From positions 62,001 through 126,000 of the forward strand of contig NZ_JAUASX010000014.1 of NCBI RefSeq assembly GCF_030345715.1: a stretch of 64,000 nucleotides of DNA, in the 5' to 3' direction. Of this stretch, positions 36,194 to 44,787 are shown in pieces (within the stretch, counting starts at the first letter, position 1; each line of letters opens with the position of its first letter). A program made the position numbers and the translations under genes. The notes beneath the pieces were generated by a model that saw only the letters and a program-made list of their open reading frames with translations, had not been told where the DNA came from and searched no databases. This DNA is from Solimonas sp. SE-A11. GTDB taxonomy: Bacteria; Pseudomonadota; Gammaproteobacteria; Nevskiales; Nevskiaceae.

Positions 36194-36263
36194 GGGCCGA
36201 GGTCGCATCGAGACGCACAGCCGTACTGAAATACGGCGAGCATCACAGATGCGAGATCGGCCC
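36194..36263. repeat. Nested inverted repeat between lpd and the YfaZ-like gene
   Basis: Outer arms GGGCCGA / TCGGCCC and TCGCATC / GATGCGA (a 2x2 internal mismatch between them) enclose an inner hairpin GCCGTA-CTGAAA-TACGGC. The whole is 70 bases and lies downstream of lpd without a T tract. It may end the lpd transcript or be a structured RNA. Confidence 0.5.
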
Positions 36264-36286
36264 GCACAGCAGATGGATTCATGAGT

Positions 36287-37726
36287 TCAGCGCTTGGGCT
36301 TGTTGATCGCATGCACCGCACGGCCATCCACCAGCAGGATCGCGTCGTGGAAAGTTTCCGCCAGCGAGGGATGCGCATGCATGATCAGCGCGATGTCCTC
36401 GGTGGTGGCGGCGAACTCCAGTGCGACCACAGCTTCGGCGATGAGTTCGGACACGAACGGGCCCACGGCATGCACGCCGAGGATCCGGTCGGTCTTGGCG
36501 TCGGAGATCACCTTGATGGTGCCGCCCGCCTGCTCCATGGCCTTGGCACGGCCGCTGGCCATGAACGAACCGCTGCCGGTCTTGACCTCGTGGCCGGCCG
36601 CCTTGGCCTGCTCTTCGGACAGGCCGACCCAGGCGATCTCCGGCGCGGTGTAGACCACGCTCGGCACCGCGTTGTAGTTGACCTGGGTGTGGTGGCCGGC
36701 GAGCTGCTCGGCCAGCGCCACGCCTTCCTCGATACCCTTGTGCGCCAGCATGGCGCCGCCGATCACGTCACCCACGGCGTAGATGCCGGGGACGCTGGTC
36801 TTGTAGTGCGGGTCCACCTGCACGAAGCCACGGTCGGTCAGCTTGACGCCCACCGCCTCGGCGTTGAGGCCGGTGGTGTTGGGGCGGCGGCCGACGGCGA
36901 CGATCAGCTTGTCGAATTCCTCGCTCTGGGTCTTGCCGTCCTGCTCGAACTCGACGGTCACGCCCTTCTTGCCGGCCTTGGCGCCGGACACCTTGGCTCC
37001 GAAGCGGATGTCCAGTCCCTGCTTGGTCAGGTGACGCAACGCTTCCTTGGAGATGGCGGCATCCACCATCGGCAGGAAGCCTGGCAGGGCCTCCAGGATC
37101 GTGACCTTGGCACCCAGGCGCGACCAGACGCTGCCCAGTTCCACGCCGATCACGCCGGCGCCGATCACGCCGAGGCGCTTGGGCACCTCGGTGAAGTCCA
37201 GCGCGCCCCAGGAGTCGACGATGCGCTCGCCGTCGAAGGCGGCGATCTTGGTCAGGTTCACCGGCTCGGAGCCGGTGGCGATGACGATGTGCTTGGCGCT
37301 GAGGACCTGGGTCTGGCCATCATGCGACTTGTACTCGACCTGGCCGTTGCCCAGCAGCTTGCCGGTGCCGAACAGGCCAGTGACCTTGCTGGCGGTGAAC
37401 AGCTGCTTGATGCCGCCGGTGAGGGACTTGGACACCTCGGTCTTGCGGGCCTGCATCCTGGCCAGGTCGACGCTGACCTCGCCCACGCCGATGCCGTGCT
37501 TGGCGAACTCGTGCTGGGCTCGGTGCACCAGTTCGGAGGACTCCAGCAGTGCCTTGGAGGGGATGCAGCCGGCGTTCAGGCAGGTGCCGCCGAAAGCCGG
37601 CGTGCTGTCCTTGTTGACCCAGGCATCGATACAGGCCGTCTTGAAGCCGAGCTGGGAAGCACGGATCGCGCAGGGGTAGCCGGCGGGACCGCCGCCAATG
37701 ACAACGACGTCGTATTGTTCGCTCAT
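36287..37726 (-). CDS. lpd: Dihydrolipoyl dehydrogenase (E3)
   Basis: FAD/NAD oxidoreductase that reoxidises dihydrolipoamide of 2-oxo-acid dehydrogenases. 479 residues. FAD motif VVIGGGPAGYPCA, redox disulfide GTCLNAGCIPSK, NAD-binding GAGVIGVELG, and the C-terminal dimer-interface active-site motif HAHPSLAE (His-Glu). E3 for the 2-oxoglutarate dehydrogenase encoded by sucA and sucB, but those genes are about 6 kb upstream, separated by pqi genes and a hydrolase-regulator pair. Confidence 0.97.
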   Translation of the reverse strand: MSEQYDVVVIGGGPAGYPCAIRASQLGFKTACIDAWVNKDSTPAFGGTCLNAGCIPSKALLESSELVHRAQHEFAKHGIGVGEVSVDLARMQARKTEVSKSLTGGIKQLFTASKVTGLFGTGKLLGNGQVEYKSHDGQTQVLSAKHIVIATGSEPVNLTKIAAFDGERIVDSWGALDFTEVPKRLGVIGAGVIGVELGSVWSRLGAKVTILEALPGFLPMVDAAISKEALRHLTKQGLDIRFGAKVSGAKAGKKGVTVEFEQDGKTQSEEFDKLIVAVGRRPNTTGLNAEAVGVKLTDRGFVQVDPHYKTSVPGIYAVGDVIGGAMLAHKGIEEGVALAEQLAGHHTQVNYNAVPSVVYTAPEIAWVGLSEEQAKAAGHEVKTGSGSFMASGRAKAMEQAGGTIKVISDAKTDRILGVHAVGPFVSELIAEAVVALEFAATTEDIALIMHAHPSLAETFHDAILLVDGRAVHAINKPKR

Positions 37727-37806
37727 GTTCTTTTCCTTGAGGGCACCGCTATTTTAGCGCGCTGTGGCCGCAAAGCGGCCACCCCGCTACACAGGAAGAC
37801 AGGATT

Positions 37807-38391
37807 TCAGTTGCCCGGACAAGCCGGCGCGGCGGCTTGAGCCATCGCTGCCGCAATCTGCCCGGCCAGCCGGCTCAGCAGGCGCTGGTGGCCGGCGACC
37901 ATTTCCGCGGTCTGCGTACCCACCGGCTCCTGGGCCGAAAAGGCGCAGGTCAGGCTGGCCTTGGCGCCGCCGGTACCTCGCAGGCTCCAGACTCCCTCCC
38001 AGCGCACCGCCCGGCCCGGCATGGTCTCGAAGGCCTGCAGTTCCAGCTTGAGGCGGTGCAGGGGCGTATCGGCCGGCGGCGGCAGGGCGTGGATGTCGCG
38101 GACGCCCTGGGCGCCTAGGGCCGTCACCAGGGCGCCGCGGATCTCCGCATCCAGCGGCGAGGCCCACTGCTGGCGCTCCAGCAGCGCCAGGCTGGCATCG
38201 CCCTGCCGCACGACCAGTTGTGGCGTATCCAGCTGCAGGGGCACGGTGACGGCCTGCACGTCGATCCAGCGCGTAGGGGCGACCGGCGCAGCGGCCGACG
38301 GCGCCGACAGGGTGTAGTAGCTGGGCGCCGAGACCGAGGCGCAGGCGGACAGCAGCAGGGCCAGCAGGGCTGACGGGAGGGCGTGCTTCAC
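37807..38391 (-). CDS. pqiC: PqiC-type membrane-integrity lipoprotein (DUF330)
   Basis: 194-residue outer-membrane lipoprotein of the ABC-type transport auxiliary/PqiC family. Lipobox LLSACASV near residue 17, followed by SAPSYYTLSAP, a family motif. Partner of PqiB and PqiA in lipid transport across the periplasm. Starts in a four-base overlap with the pqiB stop. Confidence 0.88.
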   Translation of the reverse strand: MKHALPSALLALLLSACASVSAPSYYTLSAPSAAAPVAPTRWIDVQAVTVPLQLDTPQLVVRQGDASLALLERQQWASPLDAEIRGALVTALGAQGVRDIHALPPPADTPLHRLKLELQAFETMPGRAVRWEGVWSLRGTGGAKASLTCAFSAQEPVGTQTAEMVAGHQRLLSRLAGQIAAAMAQAAAPACPGN

Positions 38392-40043
38392 GGCGGGGTC
38401 TGCTCCAGTCCTTGGGGCGGCAGGGGTGACAGGCGCAGCAGCACGGGATCGTCCGGCTTGCCGCGCAGCAGCGATTGCGGGTTTCGCTGCAGCCCCTCGG
38501 TCAGCGAGCGCAGCGAGCGCGCCGCGCGGTCCACCGATTCCAGGGTGCCGCGCAGGTCCTGTTGCATCGGCCCGTCGCTGCCCAGGGCTTCCTCGGCGCT
38601 GCGCAGCGTCAGCCGCGCCTGCTCCAGGGTCTGCTGCATCTCCGGCGCCACCTTGCCGTCCAGCGTCTTCAGCAGTTGGTTGGCATCGCGCAGGCTGTCG
38701 CGCAACTGCAGGCCGATCTCGTCGAAGGGGATCTTCTCGATCTTGTCGACAATGTTGGTGATCTGCGTCTGGATCTGGTCGAAGCTGCCCGGCACGGTGG
38801 GCATCGTCAGGGCGCCTGCCTGCGGCGGCGCCAGGGTCGGCTCGCCCTTGGACAGGAAGTCCAGCGCCACGTACTGCTGGCCGGTGAGCAGGTTGCCGCT
38901 GCGCAGCTGCGCACGCAGGCTCTGTGAGATCAGACGCTCGAACACCCGACGGGGCGCCTCGTCGTCGGCCTGCTTGAGCTGGCCACGCAGGGACAGGTAG
39001 GCATTGCCGAGGCGCTCCGGGTAGATGACGGCGCTGACGTCCGCGGCGAAGCGCTGGCGCTGCGCGTCGTACTCGAAGTCGATCTTCGTGATCTCGCCCA
39101 GCTGCAGGCCGTGGAAGTCCACCGGCGCACCCACCGCCAGCCCGCGCACGGACTGGTAGAAGCGCAGGCGCAGGGCGAGCTGGACTTTGTCCTGCGGTGC
39201 CATTGCGGAGGCCATGTCGTCGTACAGGCGGAAACGACCACCCTCGGCGGCGGGCGGCTCGTTGCGCTCCGGCGGCTGGAAGGCGACACCGCCGGCAATG
39301 ACGCTGACCAGCGACTGGGTATTGAGCTTGAAGCCCTGCGGCCCGGCACTGACGTCTACACCGCTGGCATTCCAGAAGGTGGTCGAGGGCGTCACGAAGC
39401 GGTCGTAGGGCGCATCGACGAAGATCTGCAGGCTGACCGCGCGGCCATCCGGATCCATTTCATAGCCCACCACCCGCCCGACCGGAACCCGGCGGTAGTA
39501 CACCGGGGAGCCCAGGTTCAGCGAGCCGAGGTCCTTGGCCACCAGCCTGAAGCCGCGGCCCTGGCTGTCGTTGGTCACCGCCGGCGGCACTTCGAGGCCC
39601 TTGAAAGCGCGCTGGCTCTCCTCGGACTTGCCGATGTCCACGCCGATGTAGGCACCCGACAGCAGCGTGCCAAGGCCCGAAACGCCGCCCAGGTCGGCGC
39701 GCGGGCGCACCACCCAGAAGCGCGAGTCGGCCACCGCGGCCCGCGAGGCATGCTTGTTGAGGTCCACCGTCACCTTCACCTGCGTGAAATCGTCGGTCAG
39801 CTCGATGCTGCGCACCTTGCCGATGACCACTTCCTTGAAGCGCAGCTGGGTCTTGCCCTCTTCGATGCCCTCGGCGGTCTTGAACTGGATGGTGATCGTG
39901 GGTCCGGCCATCATCCAGGTGCGGATCAGCAGCCCCAGCCCGACCACGGCAGCCACCAGCGGCACCAGCCACACCAGCGAGAACTGCCAGCGCGACGGCC
40001 GGCGTACCACCGGTTCGGGAACTCCACTGTCGTTGTCGGTCAT
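38388..40043 (-). CDS. pqiB: Intermembrane transport protein PqiB (MCE domains)
   Basis: 551-residue inner-membrane protein: one transmembrane segment at about 20-42 and three MCE domains (each starting near ITIQFKTAEGIEEGKTQLRF, DLGSLNLGSPVYYRRVPVG and LAVGAPVDFHGLQLGEIT), then a long helical C-terminal part that forms the tube across the periplasm. Likely carries lipids with PqiA and PqiC. Overlaps both neighbours by four bases. Confidence 0.94.
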   Translation of the reverse strand: MTDNDSGVPEPVVRRPSRWQFSLVWLVPLVAAVVGLGLLIRTWMMAGPTITIQFKTAEGIEEGKTQLRFKEVVIGKVRSIELTDDFTQVKVTVDLNKHASRAAVADSRFWVVRPRADLGGVSGLGTLLSGAYIGVDIGKSEESQRAFKGLEVPPAVTNDSQGRGFRLVAKDLGSLNLGSPVYYRRVPVGRVVGYEMDPDGRAVSLQIFVDAPYDRFVTPSTTFWNASGVDVSAGPQGFKLNTQSLVSVIAGGVAFQPPERNEPPAAEGGRFRLYDDMASAMAPQDKVQLALRLRFYQSVRGLAVGAPVDFHGLQLGEITKIDFEYDAQRQRFAADVSAVIYPERLGNAYLSLRGQLKQADDEAPRRVFERLISQSLRAQLRSGNLLTGQQYVALDFLSKGEPTLAPPQAGALTMPTVPGSFDQIQTQITNIVDKIEKIPFDEIGLQLRDSLRDANQLLKTLDGKVAPEMQQTLEQARLTLRSAEEALGSDGPMQQDLRGTLESVDRAARSLRSLTEGLQRNPQSLLRGKPDDPVLLRLSPLPPQGLEQTPP

Positions 40044-40666
40044 GTCTTCTCGGGAGTATCCCAGATCAGGCGGGGGTCGAAGCTCAGCGAGGCCATCATC
40101 GTCAGCACCACCACCCCGCCGAAGCAGATGGCGCCGCCGCCGGCCTCGACGCGGCCAAACAGGTCAAAGCGCACCAGGGCCACCAGCAGCGCCACTACGA
40201 ACACGTCGAGCATCGACCAGTGGCCGATCTTCTCGATGATGCGGTACATGCGGGTGCGCCCCACTCGGTCATGCGGGCTGCCGCGCTGCACGCTGATCAG
40301 CAGGATCAGCAGCGCGATGAACTTGCCGATCGGCACCATCACGCTGGCCACGAACACGATCGCCGCCAGCTCCGGCGTGCCGGCCACCCAGAGGTAGATC
40401 ACCCCGCTCATGATGGTGTCATCCGTCGCGTTGAACGGATTGATGGTCCTCATCATGGTCAGGGTGTTGGCCGGGATGTACAGGATCATCGCGGCGATCA
40501 GGAAAGCCCAGCAGCGTTCCAGGCTCTGCGGCTTGCGCCAGCGCAACGGGGCGCCGCAGCGGGCGCAGGAACTGCCCTCCACCGTCTCGGGCCGCTGCAT
40601 CACGTGGCCGCAGCGGCGGCAGCCGATCAGGCCCATCTCGGTGGCGGTGCGGATAGCCGTGCTCAT
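40040..40666 (-). CDS. pqiA: PqiA-like membrane protein, C-terminal half-type
   Basis: 208-residue PqiA-domain protein with a zinc-ribbon start (CRRCGHVM and CARCG) and four hydrophobic segments (LIAAMILYIPANTLTMM, AAIVFVASVMVPIGKFIALL, and two near the C-terminus). Corresponds to the second half of the two-domain E. coli PqiA. The ATG at 40666 overlaps the stop of the preceding half-gene (ATGA), so the split is a genuine gene boundary and not a frameshift. Confidence 0.9.
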   Translation of the reverse strand: MSTAIRTATEMGLIGCRRCGHVMQRPETVEGSSCARCGAPLRWRKPQSLERCWAFLIAAMILYIPANTLTMMRTINPFNATDDTIMSGVIYLWVAGTPELAAIVFVASVMVPIGKFIALLILLISVQRGSPHDRVGRTRMYRIIEKIGHWSMLDVFVVALLVALVRFDLFGRVEAGGGAICFGGVVVLTMMASLSFDPRLIWDTPEKT

Positions 40667-41283
40667 ACCGACTCTCCCTGGTCGACACGCTCGGCGATGT
40701 CCCACAGGTCCTGCAGGTCGTAGGAGGTCAGCGCGGCCAGCAGCAGCGTCAACACCGCGAAGCTCCACAGGCCGATGCCCGGGATCACGGTCATGACCCC
40801 GTGCAGCTTCACGATAGCCACCAGGATGCCCAGCATGAACACCTCGGCCATGCTCCAGGGCTGCATCAGCGACAGCGCCTGCATGGCCTGGGAGAACTCG
40901 GCCGGCCGCTTGCCGCGGCGCAGCCCCAGCAGCACGTAGGCGAACAGGCAAATCTGCGACAGCGGGAAGAAGAAGACCAGCAGGGCCGAGAGGAAGGCCA
41001 CCGGCGCCACGCCGGATTCCCAAGTGGCCACCACCGCCCCCCAGATGGTGGCGGCGTTGTAGGCCCCCTGGGCATTGAGGGCCACCACCGGATAGATGTT
41101 GGCCAGCACGAAGACGATGGCCGTGGCCAGGGTCAGCGCCAGCAGGATCTCGAGGTCGAAGCGGTGACGGCGGTACAGGTGATGGCCGCAACGCGCGCAG
41201 TCGGCGACCTCACCCGGCTGCAGCGCGCGCCGGGCGTAGACCGCATCGCATTGCTCGCATACCACCCACCGGTCGAGGGCCAT
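40663..41283 (-). CDS. pqiA: PqiA-like membrane protein, N-terminal half-type
   Basis: 206-residue PqiA-domain protein: zinc ribbon (CEQCDAVY ... CARCGHHL), then four hydrophobic segments beginning IFLLA-like ILLALTLATAIVFVLANIYPVV and including MQPWSMAEVFMLGILVA. Corresponds to the first half of the classical two-domain PqiA. First gene of the four-gene pqi operon (two pqiA halves, pqiB, pqiC), all joined by four-base overlaps. Confidence 0.9.
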   Translation of the reverse strand: MALDRWVVCEQCDAVYARRALQPGEVADCARCGHHLYRRHRFDLEILLALTLATAIVFVLANIYPVVALNAQGAYNAATIWGAVVATWESGVAPVAFLSALLVFFFPLSQICLFAYVLLGLRRGKRPAEFSQAMQALSLMQPWSMAEVFMLGILVAIVKLHGVMTVIPGIGLWSFAVLTLLLAALTSYDLQDLWDIAERVDQGESV

Positions 41284-41359
41284 CTATGGGGCTGAGTTCC
41301 TTGGGCTTTTCCTATGCCGCAAGTCTAGCCGACATTCAACTCCCTTTAGGAGTTCCGCG

Positions 41360-41390
41360 GCCCTCCGCCGGAAGAACCCCGGCGGAGGGC
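41360..41390. terminator. GC-rich hairpin after the hydrolase gene
   Basis: 12-bp stem GCCCTCCGCCGG / CCGGCGGAGGGC with a 7-base loop, 12 bases after the PF10118-type gene and before the pqi operon. No T tract; terminator role inferred from position. Confidence 0.55.
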
Positions 41391-41402
41391 TGGCAGCCCG
41401 GC

Positions 41403-42266
41403 TTATGCGGCGCCGACCGAAATGGCGTCACCCGCCTTGATGGCGTCTCCGCTCTGCCCGTAGGACTCGGTCCAGCGCCGGTAGATCTCCATGTCGCCAT
41501 GCTTCCAGGGGTGGAAGCCCGGCAGGAAGTACAGGGCGAAATGCGGCAGCAGGCGCGGGTAGATGCCGCGGGGTCCGTACAGCCACCACAGGCCGCGCAG
41601 CCAGACCCGTCCGCGGTTCTGCACGCCGTCGACCTTGAACATGTGGTTCATGATCATGAAGACGTGCAGCGGGAAGGTCAGGGCCACCTGCAGCATCGAC
41701 AGCACGCGCACCAGCCAGCTGCCCTTGGCCACCTTCTTGAAGACGTCGTAGGCCACCGCCTTGTGCTCGATCTCCTCCACCGCGTGCCAGGCGTACATCG
41801 CGCGGATGCGCGGGTCGGCCTCGTTCATCAGGCCGGCGGAGAAGAAGCCGTGGGCCATCAGAGCGGTCATGTGTTCGGCGGCGGCGGTCTGCCCCAGCGT
41901 GTAGATCTTCGGCAGGCGCTTGCGGAACACGCCGAACATGATGCGCTTCTGTTCGTCCAGAATCTTGTCGACCTCGATGCCCTGGGCCTTCAGGCGGTTG
42001 TTGAACTGGGTGTGGACGATGCCGTGCTGGCCTTCCTGGTACATGAAGTCCTTGACCTGGGCCTTGAGCTCCGAATCCGTCACCTGGTCGCGGTAGTCGC
42101 GCACGCAGGCGATGAAGAACTTCTCGCCCTCGGGGAACAGCAGCGACATGGCGTCAAAGAAGCGTGACTTGAAGGCGTCGCCGCCGAACCAGTACTTGGG
42201 AATGTCACCGTCCAGCCCGAAATCCGGGCCCTTGCGTGGGACGATGCCTTGGGTCGATCCGTCCAT
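41403..42266 (-). CDS. Predicted metal-dependent hydrolase (PF10118 type)
   Basis: 287-residue protein resembling the PF10118 metal-dependent hydrolase family, likely ferritin-like in fold. Possible metal ligands: FMYQEGQHGIVH (Glu, His) and WHAVEEIEHKAVAYDV (His, Glu, Glu, His), a two-helix diiron-like pattern. A hydrophobic segment near residues 185-205 (LSMLQVALTFPLHVFMIMNHM) suggests membrane contact. It follows an AraC-type regulator gene on the same strand; this pairing suggests regulated lipid or hydrophobic-substrate turnover. Substrate unknown. Confidence 0.82.
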   Translation of the reverse strand: MDGSTQGIVPRKGPDFGLDGDIPKYWFGGDAFKSRFFDAMSLLFPEGEKFFIACVRDYRDQVTDSELKAQVKDFMYQEGQHGIVHTQFNNRLKAQGIEVDKILDEQKRIMFGVFRKRLPKIYTLGQTAAAEHMTALMAHGFFSAGLMNEADPRIRAMYAWHAVEEIEHKAVAYDVFKKVAKGSWLVRVLSMLQVALTFPLHVFMIMNHMFKVDGVQNRGRVWLRGLWWLYGPRGIYPRLLPHFALYFLPGFHPWKHGDMEIYRRWTESYGQSGDAIKAGDAISVGAA

Positions 42267-42387
42267 CTTGCTCTCCTCAGAGTCGTTGGACCGACTTTAG
42301 GAGTGCGGGCAAGGGCTGACTATGACCTTGAACGACCGGAAGGGAACATTTTGCGACAACGCAAGCCGGGGTCCCTGGCGCCCACGA

Positions 42388-43437
42388 CTACCCCAGCGAC
42401 GGTTTGCCGCCCCCACGTCGCCTGAATTCGCTGGGTGAGGCCCCGGCCCAGCGCGTGAAAGCCCGGGTGAAGCTACGCCGATCCGAGAACCCCAGCCGCT
42501 CGCTGATCGTCTCCAGATCCAGCTTCGGATCCTCCAGGTCCTGCAGCGCCCGTCGATACCGCACCCGCCCCTGCAGCTCGGCAAAGGCCTCGCCCTCTTC
42601 ATGCAGGCGCCGCTGCAGGGTGCGCGCGTGCAGGTCCAGCTTCTGCGCGACACGGTCGATGCCCTGCCCCAGCAGCCGCGGCTCCTGGTCGAAGACCGCT
42701 TCCACGGCGGCGATCAGACCGCTGCGGCGCGGCATCTTGGCCAGGCGCTGGCTGACGCGCTGCTCGGCCTGGCCGTGCAGCGAGGGAAAGCCTCCCGCCA
42801 GTGGCTGGTCCAGGCGGTTGCGCGGAAACTCCAGCGAGTTGAGCGATTGCGAGAAGCGCACCGGCAGCCGGAAGGAGCGCGCGTAAACCGCAGCGTACCG
42901 CGGTTCCGGAAAGCGCAGCCGCAACACGGCGTCGGCTTCCAGGTCGGCGGCGATGCTGCGGCCGAACTTGATGATCGCCGCGAACAGCGACTCGACGAAG
43001 TAGGCGCCGACACGCCCCTCCGGTTCCGTCGGGTCCTGCTCCCTTACCAGTACCAGGCGCGCGAGCTCGCCCTCTTCCTCCAGGCGCACGTCGATCATAG
43101 GATTGATCAGCGTGCGCACCCAGTCGAACACGCGCACGGCCTGTCGCAGCGTCGGACTGGTCGCCACGAAGGTGGCGAGGTCCGGCAGGTAGTCGAAGGC
43201 AAAGGTCTCGCCCAGCACGAAGGGAAAATGCTGCTCGCGCGAGCGCTCCACGCAGGCCTCCATCACCTGACCCATCAGCGGCAGGCTGATGGTGGCCTCT
43301 TCCAGGTTCACCAGATTGGTCTGGATGCCCAGCTCGTCGAAGATCGGCCGGATGTTGAAGCCACAGTGCGCCGCCGCATTGACCCAATTGGGCAGCGTGA
43401 TGAAGGGCAGCGGGTCATTGTGCAGCGGGGCGCTCAT
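42388..43437 (-). CDS. AraC-family transcriptional regulator (OruR-like)
   Basis: 349-residue regulator: N-terminal arabinose-binding-like domain (residues ~10-210) and C-terminal AraC helix-turn-helix pair (IDRVAQKLDLHARTLQRRLHEEG, then LETISERLGFSDRRSFTRAF). The ATG at 43437 (MSAPLHND) is preferred over one ten codons earlier. Same strand as the PF10118-type gene 121 bases downstream, its most likely target. Effector unknown. Confidence 0.9.
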   Translation of the reverse strand: MSAPLHNDPLPFITLPNWVNAAAHCGFNIRPIFDELGIQTNLVNLEEATISLPLMGQVMEACVERSREQHFPFVLGETFAFDYLPDLATFVATSPTLRQAVRVFDWVRTLINPMIDVRLEEEGELARLVLVREQDPTEPEGRVGAYFVESLFAAIIKFGRSIAADLEADAVLRLRFPEPRYAAVYARSFRLPVRFSQSLNSLEFPRNRLDQPLAGGFPSLHGQAEQRVSQRLAKMPRRSGLIAAVEAVFDQEPRLLGQGIDRVAQKLDLHARTLQRRLHEEGEAFAELQGRVRYRRALQDLEDPKLDLETISERLGFSDRRSFTRAFTRWAGASPSEFRRRGGGKPSLG

Positions 43438-43472
43438 GCACGCCGAGTATGCCGCAGCGGCGCCCAAAACAA

Positions 43473-43497
43473 ACCGGGCCCCTTGAAGGGGCCCGGT
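43473..43497 (-). terminator. sucB terminator
   Basis: Perfect 10-bp stem ACCGGGCCCC / GGGGCCCGGT with a short loop, 22 bases after the sucB stop; on the minus strand followed by TTGTTTTG. Confidence 0.85.
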
Positions 43498-43518
43498 GTC
43501 TGTGCAGCCAATCGCCGC

Positions 43519-44733
43519 TTACAGCGAGAGCAGGATCTTGGCCGGGTCTTCCAGGCATTCCTTGATCGTACGCAGGCCCAGCACGGCTTCCTTGCCGTCG
43601 ATGATGCGGTGATCGTAGGACAGCGCCAGGTACATCATCGGGCGGATCACGATCTCGCCGTTGACCACCATCGGACGCTCGGTGATGCCGTGCATGCCGA
43701 GGATCGCCGACTGCGGAGGATTCAGGATCGGCGTGGACATCATCGAGCCGAAAACGCCGCCGTTGGTAACGGAGAACGTGCCGCCGGTGAGGTCTTCCAT
43801 GGTCAGCTTGTTGGCCTTGGCGCGGGCGCCGAAATCACCGATGGCCTTCTCGATCTCGGCCATGGAGTGCTGGTCGGCATCGCGTAGGATCGGCACCACC
43901 AGGCCACGCTCGGAGGACACGGCCACGCCGATGTCGTAGTAGCCGTGATAGATGATGTCCTGTCCGTCCACCGAAGCATTCAGCACCGGGTACTTCTTCA
44001 GCGCCTCGATCACGGCCTTGACGAAGAAACTCATGAAGCCGAGCTTCACGCCGTGGGATTTCTCGAACTGGTCCTTGTAGCGGGCGCGCAGCTCGGACAC
44101 GGCCTTCAGGTCCACCTCGTTGAAGGTGGTCAGCATGGCGGTGTTGTTCTTGGCTTCCAGCAGGCGCTCGGCGATGCGCTGGCGGATGCGCGTCATCGGC
44201 ACGCGCTGTTCCTCGCGGGCACCGGCGACACGCGGAGCCGGCGCGGCGGCAGGCGCAGCGGCCTTGGACGCCGGAGCCTGGGGCTTGGCGGCATGGGCCT
44301 TCACGTCTTCCACGGTCAGGCGGCCACCCTTGCCGGTGCCGCTGATCTGCGAGGCCGACAGGCCCAGCTCGGACAGCAGCTTGCGCACGGCGGGCGACTG
44401 GTCCTCGTTGCCGCCGGCCGGCGTGGCCGGAGCGGTGGCGGCGGCCGGCTTGGCGCCCTCGACCTTGGCAGCGGCCGGAGCGGCGGCCGCGCCGGCGCCC
44501 TCTTCCATCACGGCGAGCACATCACCGGCCACCACCGTGGCGCCCGGCTGCACGCGGATTTCGGTGAGCACGCCGTCGGCGGTGGACGGGACCTCCAGCA
44601 CCACCTTGTCCGTTTCCAGGTCGACGAGGTTCTGCTCACGCTTGACCGCGTCGCCGGCCTTCAGGTGCCAGGTGGCCACGGTGGCGGAGGAGACCGATTC
44701 GGGCAGGTTGGGGACTTTGATTTCGATAGCCAT
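43519..44733 (-). CDS. sucB: Dihydrolipoyllysine-residue succinyltransferase (E2 of 2-oxoglutarate dehydrogenase)
   Basis: Transfers the succinyl group to CoA in the TCA cycle. 404 residues: a single N-terminal lipoyl domain with the lipoylated Lys in [10 protein letters not shown], an Ala/Pro linker, a peripheral subunit-binding domain ([20 protein letters not shown]), and a catalytic domain with [13 protein letters not shown] near the C-terminus (catalytic His, Asp). Follows sucA by 54 bases; a terminator follows, so lpd is not in this transcript. Confidence 0.97.
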   Translation of the reverse strand: MAIEIKVPNLPESVSSATVATWHLKAGDAVKREQNLVDLETDKVVLEVPSTADGVLTEIRVQPGATVVAGDVLAVMEEGAGAAAAPAAAKVEGAKPAAATAPATPAGGNEDQSPAVRKLLSELGLSASQISGTGKGGRLTVEDVKAHAAKPQAPASKAAAPAAAPAPRVAGAREEQRVPMTRIRQRIAERLLEAKNNTAMLTTFNEVDLKAVSELRARYKDQFEKSHGVKLGFMSFFVKAVIEALKKYPVLNASVDGQDIIYHGYYDIGVAVSSERGLVVPILRDADQHSMAEIEKAIGDFGARAKANKLTMEDLTGGTFSVTNGGVFGSMMSTPILNPPQSAILGMHGITERPMVVNGEIVIRPMMYLALSYDHRIIDGKEAVLGLRTIKECLEDPAKILLSL

Positions 44734-44787
44734 TGTTCTTTTTCCTGGAGCGATGTCTGTTTCGTTCTGTTCTGGGGCGGCAGCCGA

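Noticed and set aside
40040-41283. Possible frameshift splitting pqiA
   Set aside because: Each half has its own zinc ribbon, the stop and start form a clean ATGA overlap, and each protein is of single-domain PqiA size.
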